From assembly GCA_033065855.1 (NCBI GenBank), contig JAVXUO010001822.1, positions 1 through 64,000 of the forward strand: a stretch of 64,000 bases of DNA, written 5' to 3'. A program made the translations under genes and the position numbers. The notes beneath the pieces are model-generated. The model was given only the letters and a program-made list of their open reading frames with translations. It made no database searches and was not told the DNA's origin. The stretch comes from Escallonia rubra. Taxonomy: Eukaryota > Streptophyta > Magnoliopsida > Escalloniales > Escalloniaceae. This document shows positions 11,910 to 21,894 of the stretch, piece by piece. The first letter of the stretch is position 1, and each line of letters starts with the position of its first letter.

Positions 11910-12110
11910 GAGTTTTTGCCCTAAATAATACAAATTAAAAACTTAATAACCTGTTTAACACAATTTGAAACTTATTTACCCGCATACCACATTTTGGGAA
12001 ATCGCGGTTTCAAACCACGACTTTAGAGTTGAAAACGTTTTTTGAAAACACGTTTTCAAAATTGTTTTTCCATTTTAGCCTCGTTACTCAAAATCCAACA
12101 AAACTATAAC
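11910..12110 (+). mobile_element. Second, diverged copy of the MULE left terminus
   Basis: It begins GAGTTTTTGCCCTAAATAAT and follows the 9927 end through the ACTTATTTACCCGCATACCA stretch and the CGCGGTTTCAAACCACG palindrome to about 12110. Its own flank (CATTTCAAG) does not match the right flank at 23939. Either an older relative was interrupted or the left terminus was duplicated internally. Confidence 0.75.
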
Positions 12111-12129
12111 AAAATAAAACAAAAAAAAC

Positions 12130-12496
12130 CGCTGCCTGACTGTCTCCTTTTTGCCCTCCTCTTCCTTCCTTGTTCCCCCCGAGCTTCAAGAAGACGGTTT
12201 GCACCTACTCTCTCTGCCTGACTCCGTCTCCAGTCTCCAACCACCATCGGCCACCATCGACTCTCCAACCACCATCGGCCACCATCGACTCTCCAACCAC
12301 CATCGCCTCTCTGGCTCTCTCCTTGCGACTCTGCCCTAATCTCTGAAACTCTCACCCAGACGGCCAGACACCTGTTCACCGACGGCCGGACGGCAATCGG
12401 CAGGGCTCTTTCGCCTCACCCTTAGCTCAGGATCCTCTCCCCCTGGAATCAAGATAGCCGAGTGGAGCTAATTAAACATATTTTCTCCGAGCGAAG
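12130..12496 (+). other. Second leader-exon-like segment with splice donor
   Basis: Like 10200-10471, this segment follows a left terminus, starts pyrimidine-rich (CCTTCCTTGTTCC in both) and ends in a strong donor, GCGAAG|GTGAGA after 12496. It includes a 28-bp minisatellite. Its layout suggests a transcript leader spliced to downstream captured exons such as the RINGv pair. Confidence 0.35.
12234..12309. repeat. 28-bp tandem repeat, 2.7 copies
   Basis: The unit TCTCCAACCACCATCGGCCA plus CCATCGAC starts at 12234, 12262 and 12290. The copies are essentially identical, so the expansion is recent. Confidence 0.9.
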
Positions 12497-13910
12497 GTGA
12501 GAAAACTTTGATTCCATTTTGCATTTATTTGATTTCTTTCTTTTGGGTACATGTAACTCTAATTACCATTACCATTGAATTTGAGCAAAAACTTTTTACA
12601 CTAGCTCTTCTAATCCTGCGTTTTTTTATTTACCAATGGTTGAAACCATAACCCTAGTTATTGGAAGTTAATCGTGCTAGCTTTTATGTTATATAGTTTA
12701 GGCATGTCCGGTCGTCCTCTAACTGTTTGAGGAAATGCCTCAATGGATAGCGGATGTTGGTGTTGAACTGTTGCTCCATGCCTCAGTTGCTCCATGCCTC
12801 TAGGCTTTATATAAGCTGTATACTGTTTTCCTTGTGTTGCTTACTGATTTTGTGAGTTTTTGGCATGCGTGTATCTGTTGGTTTTGATGAATTATTGAAT
12901 GGTAATCGTGTTTTACTTTTGGTGGAACATTGGTGCTGGCATGTGGATTTTTACGGATTTTTATGATGCTTGATTTTTTTGGTTGCTTATTCATTTTTGT
13001 GGGTTTTGTCATTTCGGTGTATGTGGTTTGATGCATTTATTAGTTTTTTTTTTTGTTTTATCAGTCCTCACGTTCTGTAATTAGTTTTGGTTTCTTCAAA
13101 AGAGAGAGAAGATTTTAAATGTGGTGGGTGCCACTTCCAATTCATCCTATTTTTGGAGGTCTTGTACTTTGGGCTAATTTTTGGATGCACGGAAGTGGCA
13201 CTTTCCTTTTTGGATTGTACAGCTCTATTATGGGTTTTGATAAATTAAAGTATCCATTTTTTCAGTTAATATTCTGGAATTTCTTACTTTTTGAAATGGA
13301 TTCAGGTATTTTTTATTGTCAATTGTGTATGTGTCTGTGCTTAGAAATTACTTCAATCACAGAAAACAACTGTAAAGTGGAACTGTAAGTTGTACCTGTA
13401 CGAGCAATACTGTTCTATTTAGGCTTTGCTGCAAGGTGCATTTTTCCTTGGGCGTTCGCTGTCGATAATGCTGTTTTTAAAGTCATATCTAACTTTTTGT
13501 GTAAGCATTTAGAGCTTTTGCAACTAGATCATCTTTAATGGTGTTGAAATTTTTTTCCTTCCTGCTTGGTGTTTGGAGTCTATTTACATTTGCTGTTGTC
13601 TCAAGTTCACTGACTAAGTTGATTTTGAGTTTTCATCTGCATAATTTCTCTACTAGTTCTTTGTGGTCAACGACTATTGGCTTCAAAGTGGGTTTCTGTT
13701 TACATATATTTTGCACATTTTCTGGCAGGATCCATTTTTCTTTCCTGTTAGTTCAAGTGTTTGATAAATCGTAGAATTTGTTGGCAGTGTTCTGCATCAT
13801 CTGATCTGGTGTTTTACTGGTCTATTAACTCTAATTACTTGATTGATATGTTGGTGGACTGTGAACTGGTATTGACATGTATACTCTTTTGATTTGGTTC
13901 TGGCATGTAG
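12497..13910. other. Intron-like T-rich stretch inside the MULE
   Basis: It runs from the donor after 12496 to the acceptor TGGCATGTAG at 13910. It is T-rich on the plus strand, as plant introns are. The first RINGv half, with its initial Cys pair, was searched for here and not found. Open frames at 13119-13388 and 13538-13774 show no family resemblance. Confidence 0.35.
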
Positions 13911-14129
13911 TTTGCGCATCGAACGTGCATTCAGAAATGGTGCAATAAAAAAGGCGATATTACCTGTGAAATTTGCAACCAGGTTGGTGTTTTGTAAAAT
14001 TACTTTTGGTAGGTATTCTTATATGGATACATATGCTAATTAGATCTGTCTCTTTTTCTAGGTTTATTCACCAAATTAGACTCTCCCACCAGCAAAAAGC
14101 AATTATGATGTTATGGCAATTGATATAAG
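13911..14129 (+). pseudogene. Captured RINGv (MARCH-type E3 ligase) exon pair with in-frame stop
   Basis: Exon A (13911-13982) encodes FAHRTCIQKWCNKKGDITCE then ICNQ. This is the second half of a RING-CH (C4HC3) domain, with the His-x2-Cys ligands, the WC pair and the final Cys-x2-Cys. It is bounded by an AG acceptor and CAG|GTTGGT. After a 79-bp intron, exon B (14062-14129) begins in phase with VYSPN, then a TAG at 14077 where the family has an aromatic residue, then TLPPAKSNYDVMAIDIR up to a GTAAAC donor. The first cysteines of the domain are missing. Known plant RINGv proteins are ubiquitin ligases, often membrane-bound. Retained introns point to DNA-level capture by the MULE rather than retroposition. 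Confidence 0.8.
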
Positions 14130-14623
14130 GTAAACTTTTGAGGCTTCACGCTCAATTCTTTCCTTTGTGTTTCCTCTTTATGATGTATGTCTACGCACAA
14201 AACTGTCATTCAAATACTGGATGTTCTTTGCTTCCGTTCAAATAAGAAGTCATTTTCTTAATTTATTCGGGACCTTTTTTTAACTATAGGTGAATGCCAT
14301 GTCAAAGATAATAGCAATATAACAGTAAATTTATCTCTCATCTGTAGAGATGTTGGTAATGGTATATCCTACTCGGTAAGAACATTAGATTTCGTTCCCA
14401 TGTATTGGAGATTAAGCGCTTTAGATGAATTGAGACAAAGTCTCTGATGAGGACAGTTAGCGCCTCTGAAGCACGGACACCTCTCCTAGGTGGAGGTTTG
14501 GTGTCCTAAACGGACACCCTTTGTCCTCTCGTTTCTTTTATTGTATTTAAATTCCTTATTTTGACAGTTTTTTATTATTGTTTGTTATTTTAGATTGTAG
14601 AATATATTTGATATTTATTATAT

Positions 14624-14641
14624 ATATATATATATATATAA
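14624..14641. repeat. (TA)n microsatellite
   Basis: About nine TA units in an AT-rich stretch. Confidence 0.9.
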
Positions 14642-14718
14642 TAAAAATTATATTAAAAAATAGGAGTGTCATACGGTGTCCAATATCTGATTTTTTGGAA
14701 ATTGCAGTGTCCGGTGTT

Positions 14719-14743
14719 GGTGTCGGTGTCCGACACCGACACC
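14719..14743. repeat. GGTGTC/GACACC palindrome
   Basis: Perfect 12-bp arms GGTGTCGGTGTC and GACACCGACACC are separated by one C. Further GTGTCC hexamers flank it (14706-14762). Hexanucleotide runs like this are common near plant transposon ends. No ORF crosses it meaningfully. Confidence 0.8.
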
Positions 14744-15499
14744 GACACCGTGTCCGTGTCCGTGCTACCTAGATTAGCGCCAGCTACATTTGTGGAAATT
14801 GGTACCCACAACAGAAAACCCATCCCTGGGCCTGGCAAAGTATCTTGAGTCATTTGAAGTGGTGAAGATAATGGATCACACCCCCCCACCCCCCTAAAAA
14901 AAAACCCTCAAGTTAATGCCAAAGACTTGTTTGTTTAAGAAATTGTTCTTAGAGTGAGAGAATAGGCACATTCTCATAATTTTTCTGATGTTTTTATCTC
15001 ACAAATTTGATTGTGAGATAAAGAAACAGAATTGTAGGGTTATGTCAACACCACAGTTTAGTGGCTCCATCATGACCTTGAAAGTCACGAGTCAGAAATA
15101 CGAGGGTCTCTGCTAAATCGGGCATAAGGATACGCACATCTAACCCTCCTCAAGCTCTGTAGTACTTGGAACCTCGTGCACTTTTTAGCGAATTCTTTTT
15201 TAGAAAACCATGCATTATAAGTTAACAGATGCAGTTATAAGTAATACCAATTTAAGTCTTTAGTGACAATTGGCGTGACCGAATTTTATCGGCAACTATT
15301 AGCGATGATTAGTAAAGGATGGTTAGTAATATAAAAAAATAAAATTCGAAATCTTATTTATTTGGAAATTAAGTCGACCTTTTATTTTGGAAAGAGCAGG
15401 TTCAAGGAGGAAATTATCGAGATAATTAACCTACCATTAGATGGAATTTTCAGTTACAACTTACAAAAGATAAAGAGCATTTGCTCTTCGGTTACAACA

Positions 15500-15720
15500 T
15501 ACAAAGAAGAGAAGAGACATAAAGAGAGCAGATTTGCTCTCAACAGTTACGGAGAAACAGAGACATAAAGAGGAAGGAGAAAAGAGAAAAGGAAGAGAGA
15601 GAAGAGAAAGAGAATTATGCAGAGAAGGGGTGTGTGTTCGTGAGATATGGAGAGAGAGCCACACAAAGGAAGAAATTGTACCCAGAAAGAGGGAGAGAGA
15701 AAAGGACGGCAGATAGGAAT
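15500..15720. other. Purine-rich AG tract
   Basis: The plus strand is dominated by A and G (AGAGAAGAGAAAGAG-type runs) for about 200 bp. Open frames on both strands here are biased-composition artefacts. Confidence 0.6.
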
Positions 15721-16056
15721 TTCGGCAATTCTCCGATAAGTTTCGATCCTTTTCTCTTACATGACAATGACTAGGTGTATATTTTGAGTAATAGATGAGT
15801 GCGTTTACTTGTGGGGCTGCAAGGGAGTGGGTATGAGTGTTTAGTCCACTGTGTGTGATCTGCGTAAGGGTGCTGGACATTGATCACTGTAAGAACAGCC
15901 ATGGGGCTGCCCTAAAAGTGTGTTTGTGTGAGTGAGGAGCTGCAATGGCAGCCTTGGAAGAGGGGTGAGTGCACTGTGTGAGAATGAGTATTTTTGTGTG
16001 TTTATATCTATGCGTGTACTATGTGCGTTATTGAGATCAGAACTAATATCAATTAC

Positions 16057-16173
16057 CAGTCCATCCGTATTATTGAAGTAATGCCTCCACAGTGGCCTAA
16101 GTTTCTCTTGTCCGCCTACATTCCACACCGTGAACATCACATTCTTTGTACTGGACCTTCTCCACATTGAAAC
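16057..16173 (-). pseudogene. Captured ARF GTPase exon with one-base frameshift
   Basis: On the minus strand, after an acceptor (CTCCTGTAG, exon from 16173), the sequence encodes FNVEKVQYK, then after one extra base [20 protein letters not shown] and HYFNNTDGL, and then meets a GTAATT donor (exon end 16057). This is the ADP-ribosylation-factor exon that carries switch 2. The G3 motif normally reads WDVGGQ; here it is WNVGGQ, losing the Asp that contacts Mg2+. The exon is 117 nt and would be 116 without the inserted base. The preceding P-loop exon (GLDAAGKT) and later exons were not found. It is therefore a single captured exon with intact splice sites, in antisense to the MULE ORF. Confidence 0.88.
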
Positions 16174-16484
16174 CTACAGGAGAGCATTTGGTAAAATCAA
16201 ATCAAGTATAAATGCATAATATGCTTACTCTCTGCCTTAACATCATTCATGCACCAATTACTAGTGCGGGCATGGGAAGGAAAGGGAAGAGACAAGCCAC
16301 CATTTCTTCCCCATGCAAATGGAGGAGGGGATTGAACTTTTTGACTATATCAACACGGTTCCTTTTCCCCTGCTGGGAGACAAATTGTGTTAGTACTATG
16401 CTGCGTTTATATCATGCTTTGTAATGACACATAGTTTGTATAGAAAACCTAATCATATTTCTATGAAAACATTGAAGGTTCGCC

Positions 16485-17231
16485 ATGGCTCCTTCCGTAA
16501 GGCTGCTGTGCTACTGGGGAGGAAATGCAGTAGAAGATTCAGATGATTATGCATATGATTGTGGACCAAAGAAGTTGATCAAGGTGGAGTGGAACTGCAC
16601 ATTTAATTGCTTGATGGATAAGTTGTGTAGCTGCACAAGATTGGACAAGGAACATTTCAGGTTGAAGTTGAATTGTAGGTATCCGCGGATGGTTGGAAAC
16701 GGTGCTCAGACCTTTTATATCAAAGTACCGATTGAGGATGATGGAGATGTAGAAGCTATGTTTGATCTCCAATCTCAATTCTCGCAGCTGAGCGCCATTG
16801 AGTTATTTATTGAAATGGAGGCTATTGTGACGGGATATGGTTCCTCTTCCCGGAATCTTGTGTCAAACTGTGACAGGCTATCCCCTCCGCAACGTAGCAT
16901 GTCCACGCCCATAAGGGATCTAACCTCGTTGGACATTGGTGATCATGCCACACAAAGTTCGATTTTATCTCCCGTAGACAACGATATTAGAGCTAGTTAC
17001 TGTGGCGGGATTTCCAATGTCACACCTCAGGGTATAGGTGTGACTGGTCTTGTTTCCTCTTTGCTTTTACCGCTGCATAACATGATTGACTTGGGGAATG
17101 AGGCATCAACCATCATTGAGGCACCTAATCTGGATAATGAACATGAGAGGACAGATTCGGAAGGCGAAGAAGATGACTACACACACAAACCTGATTTTTC
17201 TTGTTGGGGTGTTTCTCTACCCTATCAATAA
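16485..17231 (+). CDS. MULE transposase N-terminal (PB1-like) domain protein, 248 aa
   Basis: The ATG at 16485 has a strong plant context (GCCATGGC). Residues ~4-112 resemble the domain that opens plant Mutator-like transposases: a CYWGG strand start, a KVEWNCTF segment, an LDKEHFRLKLNCRYPRMVG core and an acidic turn (EDDGDVEAMF). A Ser/Pro/Thr-rich linker and an acidic tail (DSEGEEDD, ~227-234) follow, then a stop. Family members are usually several times longer and continue into a DNA-binding segment, the DDE catalytic domain and a SWIM zinc finger. None of these was found downstream, where a possible splice donor (AAAGGTAAGT) lies near 17392. The 248-codon frame is intact, so a shortened protein could be made. 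It may be a relic, or a regulator of transposition. Confidence 0.75.
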   Translation: MAPSVRLLCYWGGNAVEDSDDYAYDCGPKKLIKVEWNCTFNCLMDKLCSCTRLDKEHFRLKLNCRYPRMVGNGAQTFYIKVPIEDDGDVEAMFDLQSQFSQLSAIELFIEMEAIVTGYGSSSRNLVSNCDRLSPPQRSMSTPIRDLTSLDIGDHATQSSILSPVDNDIRASYCGGISNVTPQGIGVTGLVSSLLLPLHNMIDLGNEASTIIEAPNLDNEHERTDSEGEEDDYTHKPDFSCWGVSLPYQ

Positions 17232-17874
17232 ACTGTTCAATCTTCTCATCTATCTTGATTTTCGAGTTCTGTATCACCACATTGCACCTGCACAATGGAA
17301 GGACACAGCATTAAACATAGATTTCAGACTGCAAACAGCTTAATAACTGTCATTCAATTACACCCATGGGTAAAGCAGAGTAAAAGGCAAAGGTAAGTAA
17401 ATTATTTTTTTTGGACGTTTTGTTGACCCGTGCTTCTTTGCCTTTTCTTTTTCTCTTTCTCATCTCTTTGTAGGTCACTGGCCATATATCAGCTCTCGTA
17501 CATCACTTGAAGCTCGTCTTGGATGGGTCTGTTTCTTATTTCTTTTCTAATATGGATATTTAAATGGGATTCCTTCACTCTTAAGAATGTTTGAGATGCA
17601 TTCGTGCGTATTGGTTGACCATTTTCTCTAAGTGGCTTTGTGTAAAACCAGTTGAACAAAAATTTCTCAGGGTCCTGTTTAAGTAGCGTTGCAAGGTCAA
17701 GTTGCATCTGGTCTGCTAGGTTTCCTTCTGCTCTGAAAGTTTAAGCTATCAGAGAATGGTCGTAACTTGTATAAATGTTGCTTTACAATCCCCTAATGTG
17801 CTAGCCCCTGATTGCATATGGAGAGACGAATCAACGAGAGGAAGTTGACGTGCACATGGATCGAGTGCAAGGTC

Positions 17875-18060
17875 ACAATGTAATATATTAGTTTAATTAT
17901 GTTTAATTATGTGTAAAAATATGTAAAAGTTATTGTAATGTAATTGTTTAATTATGTTTAAATATTTGTAAGACATTGTAACATATTTGTAGAATTATGT
18001 TTAATTATATGTAAGGCATTGTAATATATTTGTTTAATTATGTTTCATTATGTTAACTAT
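17875..18060. repeat. AT-rich degenerate tandem repeat
   Basis: About three units of roughly 60 bp built on TGTTTAATTATGTTTAATTA and GTAATATATT. No coding potential. Confidence 0.65.
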
Positions 18061-18239
18061 TTATATGAAAAAATAAGTTGTCTTGTCAAACGCTCTCAGT
18101 TGATTTTATTTAAAAAAATAAACTCTGTCAAACGCCCACCAATTTTTTAAACTGGCAGAAAAAAAAACCAAACCTCTTTCCAGTTTTCTAAAAAAAGAAA
18201 CTGAAAACTGAAAATTTTGTCAAACAGAGCCTTAGTTTG

Positions 18240-18277
18240 TGAAGTACCCGTCACTAAAAGTCATTTTTGTTGTAGTG
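18240..18277 (-). mobile_element. CACTA-type terminus
   Basis: Read on the minus strand from 18277 the sequence begins CACTACAACAAAAATGACTT and continues with TTAGTGACGGG. CACTA (En/Spm) elements start with CACTACAA and carry TTTAGTGAC subterminal repeats. No partner end was identified, so only one terminus is claimed. Confidence 0.5.
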
Positions 18278-18478
18278 TGTATACTGAAATACGAAGTGAA
18301 AATTCCAACAAGTTATAAATAATTTGTGAAGAATGTTTGAAGTTGCTATATTTGGAAACTATTTATATTCTTTTTTTGATTGAATAGAAAAATCATTGTA
18401 TTTCCAATAAAAAAGAGAACCATGTATAAGAGCAGAAAAGTTCTTTGAGCAGAACATATTTTGCACCAAAGAGTTATA

Positions 18479-18481
<3 letters not shown>

Positions 18482-18538
<57 letters not shown>
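18482..18538. repeat. (TA)n microsatellite, about 28 units
   Basis: Uninterrupted TA dinucleotides. The isoleucine/tyrosine-rich frame on the minus strand is an artefact of the repeat. Confidence 0.95.
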
Positions 18539-18542
<4 letters not shown>

Positions 18543-19281
18543 CCTTCACCGTCAAATTCGGCTAGAAATCACCACAACAAACACCCATACGGCCATACTA
18601 CACAAGAGCTAAATGTTAGAACCCCATTTCATGTACAATTGGGGTAAGGTAACGATAATTTTTATTCTTTATTTTTTCCGTTAAACGTTTTAAACGGTAC
18701 TCTAAAGCTCTATCGGCAGTGCGTTCATTAATTATCTTTTGTTTTAACATACAATGTGACTTAGTAATCTTAATAGTACATCTCAACAATTACAGTATTG
18801 TGAATGTGTATCATGACATTGTTAATCTTATGCATATTAAGTAAATAGTTTATGATGGAAATTTTACACTAAAAGTCAAAACTAGACCACTAAAATATTA
18901 CTTGATCTCATTTGTGTACTGAACATCTAATCTAAAAAAAGGTATTTAATGGAACGTAAATGTTACAAGTCAAAAAACACCCTTACTCACCATTAAACTA
19001 TATGGAAATATCAATTAGAAAAAGGCACTCCTACAGGAAAAAAAAAAAAGGGAATAACCATTTAAGCCCATGACAACTTTTATAGGCGTATAGGTCCAAC
19101 TTTAGATAGACTGGATCATTCAGTGTAGGTCGAAAATAGATCCTACCAATTGCGCAAAGTACAACTTTGCAGCCATAGAAGTATTACACAAACAATTGCA
19201 TTGGAGAGGTTTGCTTATTACAATGACGTGTAAAACTGATAACGGAATAAAATCCAAACACATAGTGGGCAGAGAGATATT
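18539..19281. other. Gene-poor AT-rich stretch
   Basis: No coding sequence was seen. The 3' untranslated region of the minus-strand ORF at 19282 would fall in the last few hundred bases. Confidence 0.4.
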
Positions 19282-19716
19282 TCACTCTTCATTAGACATA
19301 TATTCATCAGATAAGTACTGATCATTGGTTAAAATATTGTTTCTCTCGTTTGAAGTGAGGTGCCTCCCACTAGCCTCTGCCATTTCTTCGGCAAGTTGAA
19401 GCATGTAAAATCGTTTTCTACGCAGCAACATTCGGTTATTCTCCTTTCGAATTTGGCTCACAGCTTTCTTACACTCCTTAACTTTGGGGCGTGACATAGT
19501 AAGTGAACGACGATGCAGCAAGGGTGCTCTAAGGGCGATGAGATCTTGGTGTAGTGCTTCTGACTCCGTAACTCTATGTGCCCATTCTCTCCGTAAACCG
19601 CAGTAATACTCTTTCGGATCTGTATACTTCACTTCTTTGTAGTCGTCGTTCCTTTCACACAACAACCACACTTTCTCACGTCGCTGATAATTAGAACTAC
19701 CAGGAAGTCCTGCCAT
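19282..19716 (-). CDS. Unknown small protein 1 (144 aa), paralogue of the 21895 ORF
   Basis: The first ATG in frame is at 19716 (MAGLPGSSNYQRREKVW) and the stop is a TGA at 19282. The protein is highly charged and probably helical, with a central IRKENNRM motif (residues 89-96), an REW at 43-45, and an acidic tail SDEYMSNEE. It aligns without gaps to the divergent ORF at 21895-22326 from Trp45 to Met96: Trp, Arg48, Glu51, Glu53, Leu55, Asp58, Pro65, Met74, Arg76, Glu81, Ala85, Ile-Arg and ENNRM are shared. A TATA box lies 36-46 bp upstream of the ATG. I do not recognise the family. It lies inside the 14-kb MULE, so it may be an accessory transposon gene or a captured host gene. Confidence 0.6.
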   Translation of the reverse strand: MAGLPGSSNYQRREKVWLLCERNDDYKEVKYTDPKEYYCGLRREWAHRVTESEALHQDLIALRAPLLHRRSLTMSRPKVKECKKAVSQIRKENNRMLLRRKRFYMLQLAEEMAEASGRHLTSNERNNILTNDQYLSDEYMSNEE

Positions 19717-19720
19717 CAAA

Positions 19721-21380
19721 AGACTCTCCTTCTCACCCTTTGAACACCACTAATTTATATAACCAAGCCCACACACGTAGACACCATACATTATTGTGAG
19801 AACTGGAAAAGGACAAGCCAGTGAGAAGACAAGTCACTGGCCACTTACACCCTGCATGTGATGCTTGGTAGACCAAGGCCTTTCCAGTGAAATGTTACAT
19901 CAACCACGTTACTTTGTCTAAAGTAATATCCGATCTCATTTTGCTCATTTGTACGTTAGCATGGGGTGTGTACTCAAGGCTGTGGAAAATTGACATCAGA
20001 TAGGCCTTAAAGTTGTGTTCAATCAGCTGATTTAAATAGGAGGCTCTCTGTTGTCTCGACAATTCACATAGTTAAGAGTGGTGTCTTAAATGATCGAGAA
20101 GAAAATAGACACAAGTATGATCTGAGGCCAGAATACAAGAGTCGCGACAAGAATTTTTAACTTATTTCTCTGGTATTCTAAGGCTTTTCCAGCGAAGTAT
20201 TACATCATTCTTGAGCTTTTGCATGTAGTTCATTTTAAGCAACAAACGTGGTAAGACTGTCGCAATTATATTTAACGTAATATACTTGGGATGCCCTTGA
20301 CTAGTCAAGAGACTCTCCTTCTCACCCTTTGAACACCAATAATTTATATAACCAGGACCACACACGTAGACACCATACATTATTGTGAGAACTGGAAAAG
20401 GACAAGCCAGTGACAAGACAAGTCACTGGCCACTTACACCCTGCATGTGATGCTTGGTAGACCAGGGCCTTTCCAGTGAAATGTTATATCAACCACGTTA
20501 CTTTGTCTAAAGTAATATCCGATCTCATTTTGCTCATTTGTACGTTAGCATGGGGTGTGTACTCAAGGCCGTGGAAAATTGACCTCAGATAGGCTTTAAA
20601 GTTGTGTTCAATCAGCTGATTTAAATAGGAGGCTCCTTGTTGTGTCGAAAATTCATGTAGTTAAGAGTGGTGTCTTAAATGATCGAGAAGAAAATAGAAA
20701 CAAGTATGATCTGATTCCAGAATACAAGAGTCGCGACAAGTATTTTTAACTTATTTCTCTGGTATTCTAAGGCTTTTCCAGCGAAGTATTACATCATTCT
20801 TGAGCTTTTGCATGTAGTTCGTTTTTAAGCAACAAACGTGGTAAGACTGTCGCAATTATTTTTAACGTAATATGCTTGGGATGCCCTTGACTAGTCAAGA
20901 GACTCTCCTTCTCACCCTTTGAACACCACTAATTTATATAACCAAGCCCACACACGTAGACACCATACATTATTGTGAGAACTGGAAAAGGACAAGCCAG
21001 TGACAAGACAAGTCACTGGCCACTTACACCCTGCATGTGATACTTGGTAGACCATGGCCTTTCCAGGAAATGTTACATCAACCACGTTACTTTGTCTAAA
21101 GTAATATCCGATCTCATTTTGCTCATTTGTACGTTAGCATGTAAAAGATATGAAGGCTTTCAAAGAGGTTATTTGTCGATGGGAAATTTGTGTTCAAGTA
21201 GCTTATTTAATTAGGTGGACAGTGTCTTGAATGAGCGAGAAGAAAATAGGCACAACCATGATCTATTACCAGAATATGAGCCTCTACTCGCCCATAACTT
21301 CTTAGTGGTTGTGGTATTCTAAGGCTTTTCCTGCTAAGCAATTACATCATTCTTGCGATGTTGCATTTATGCTCAATACC
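19721..21380. repeat. Three tandem ~590-bp repeats between the paired ORFs
   Basis: The segment starting AGACTCTCCTTCTCACCCTT begins at 19721, 20310 and 20900 (spacings 589 and 590). Copies 1 and 2 are nearly identical over their whole length. Copy 3 is alike for about 240 bp, to GTACGTTAGCATG, then diverged and shortened up to about 21380. The first unit begins 5 bp upstream of the minus-strand ORF's ATG, so the duplicated unit is that ORF's promoter region. Each unit keeps the same TATA-like AATTTATATAACC, at 19752, 20341 and 20931. Confidence 0.92.
19752..19761 (-). promoter_or_regulatory. TATA box of the minus-strand small ORF
   Basis: TATATAAATT on the minus strand, 36-46 bp before the ATG at 19716. 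Copies of the same box recur in the other two tandem units. Confidence 0.55.
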
Positions 21381-21818
21381 GATTATGGGTTTCATATGTA
21401 CTTTAGCTACATACTTTTAAAACTTCACATACAGTTATGAGTTGGGTAAAAAAAAAATTTTGAATCAAATCGTTGCCACATGTTTTTTTTTTTTGCAGTA
21501 ACGTCACGTGCCTGGCATGTCGTAAACCCCTAAAAAACCAAACGTAGGTACTTCCAAACTAGCACGCCATATGAAGCTGACGAGCAACAACTACGCTTTG
21601 ATTTTGCTATAACTGTAGACTTTTCACGGTGAATTGTCCTTCAATCTGTTATTAACAGTTCAAGGATTGATGAAGCTGTTAATGAGCTACTATCCTTTCA
21701 ACAACTAATATATCTGTAAAGTCTTTTCATCAACTACTTTAAAGAAACTTGCAGCGACTTGTGACATCTCAAAAAATATTAACACGTTGCATTTATTGAA
21801 GTGGACCCTTGTCACTTC

Positions 21819-21826
21819 TATATAAG
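21819..21826 (+). promoter_or_regulatory. TATA box of the plus-strand small ORF
   Basis: TATATAAG lies 69 bp before the ATG at 21895. An out-of-frame ATG at 21839 opens a 14-codon frame ending at 21883. With a start site about 30 bp after the TATA box that ATG would lie at or just upstream of the transcript start. Confidence 0.5.
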
Positions 21827-21894
21827 TATGTGTAGTGGATGAAGGGCAAAGGGCAACTAGCTGCTATATTCTTCGTTGTGTAAGAACTCTAAAA

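Noticed and set aside
15461-15880. 139-codon minus-strand frame
   Set aside because: It is composed of the complement of a purine-rich AG tract (Ser/Leu/Phe runs). No family resemblance.
19717-19719. Longer start for the minus-strand small ORF
   Set aside because: The codon is TTG, which is not a normal plant start. The ATG at 19716 is used instead.
21835-21894. Longer start for the plus-strand small ORF
   Set aside because: The codon at 21835 is GTG. The first in-frame ATG is 21895, and the ATG at 21839 is out of frame.
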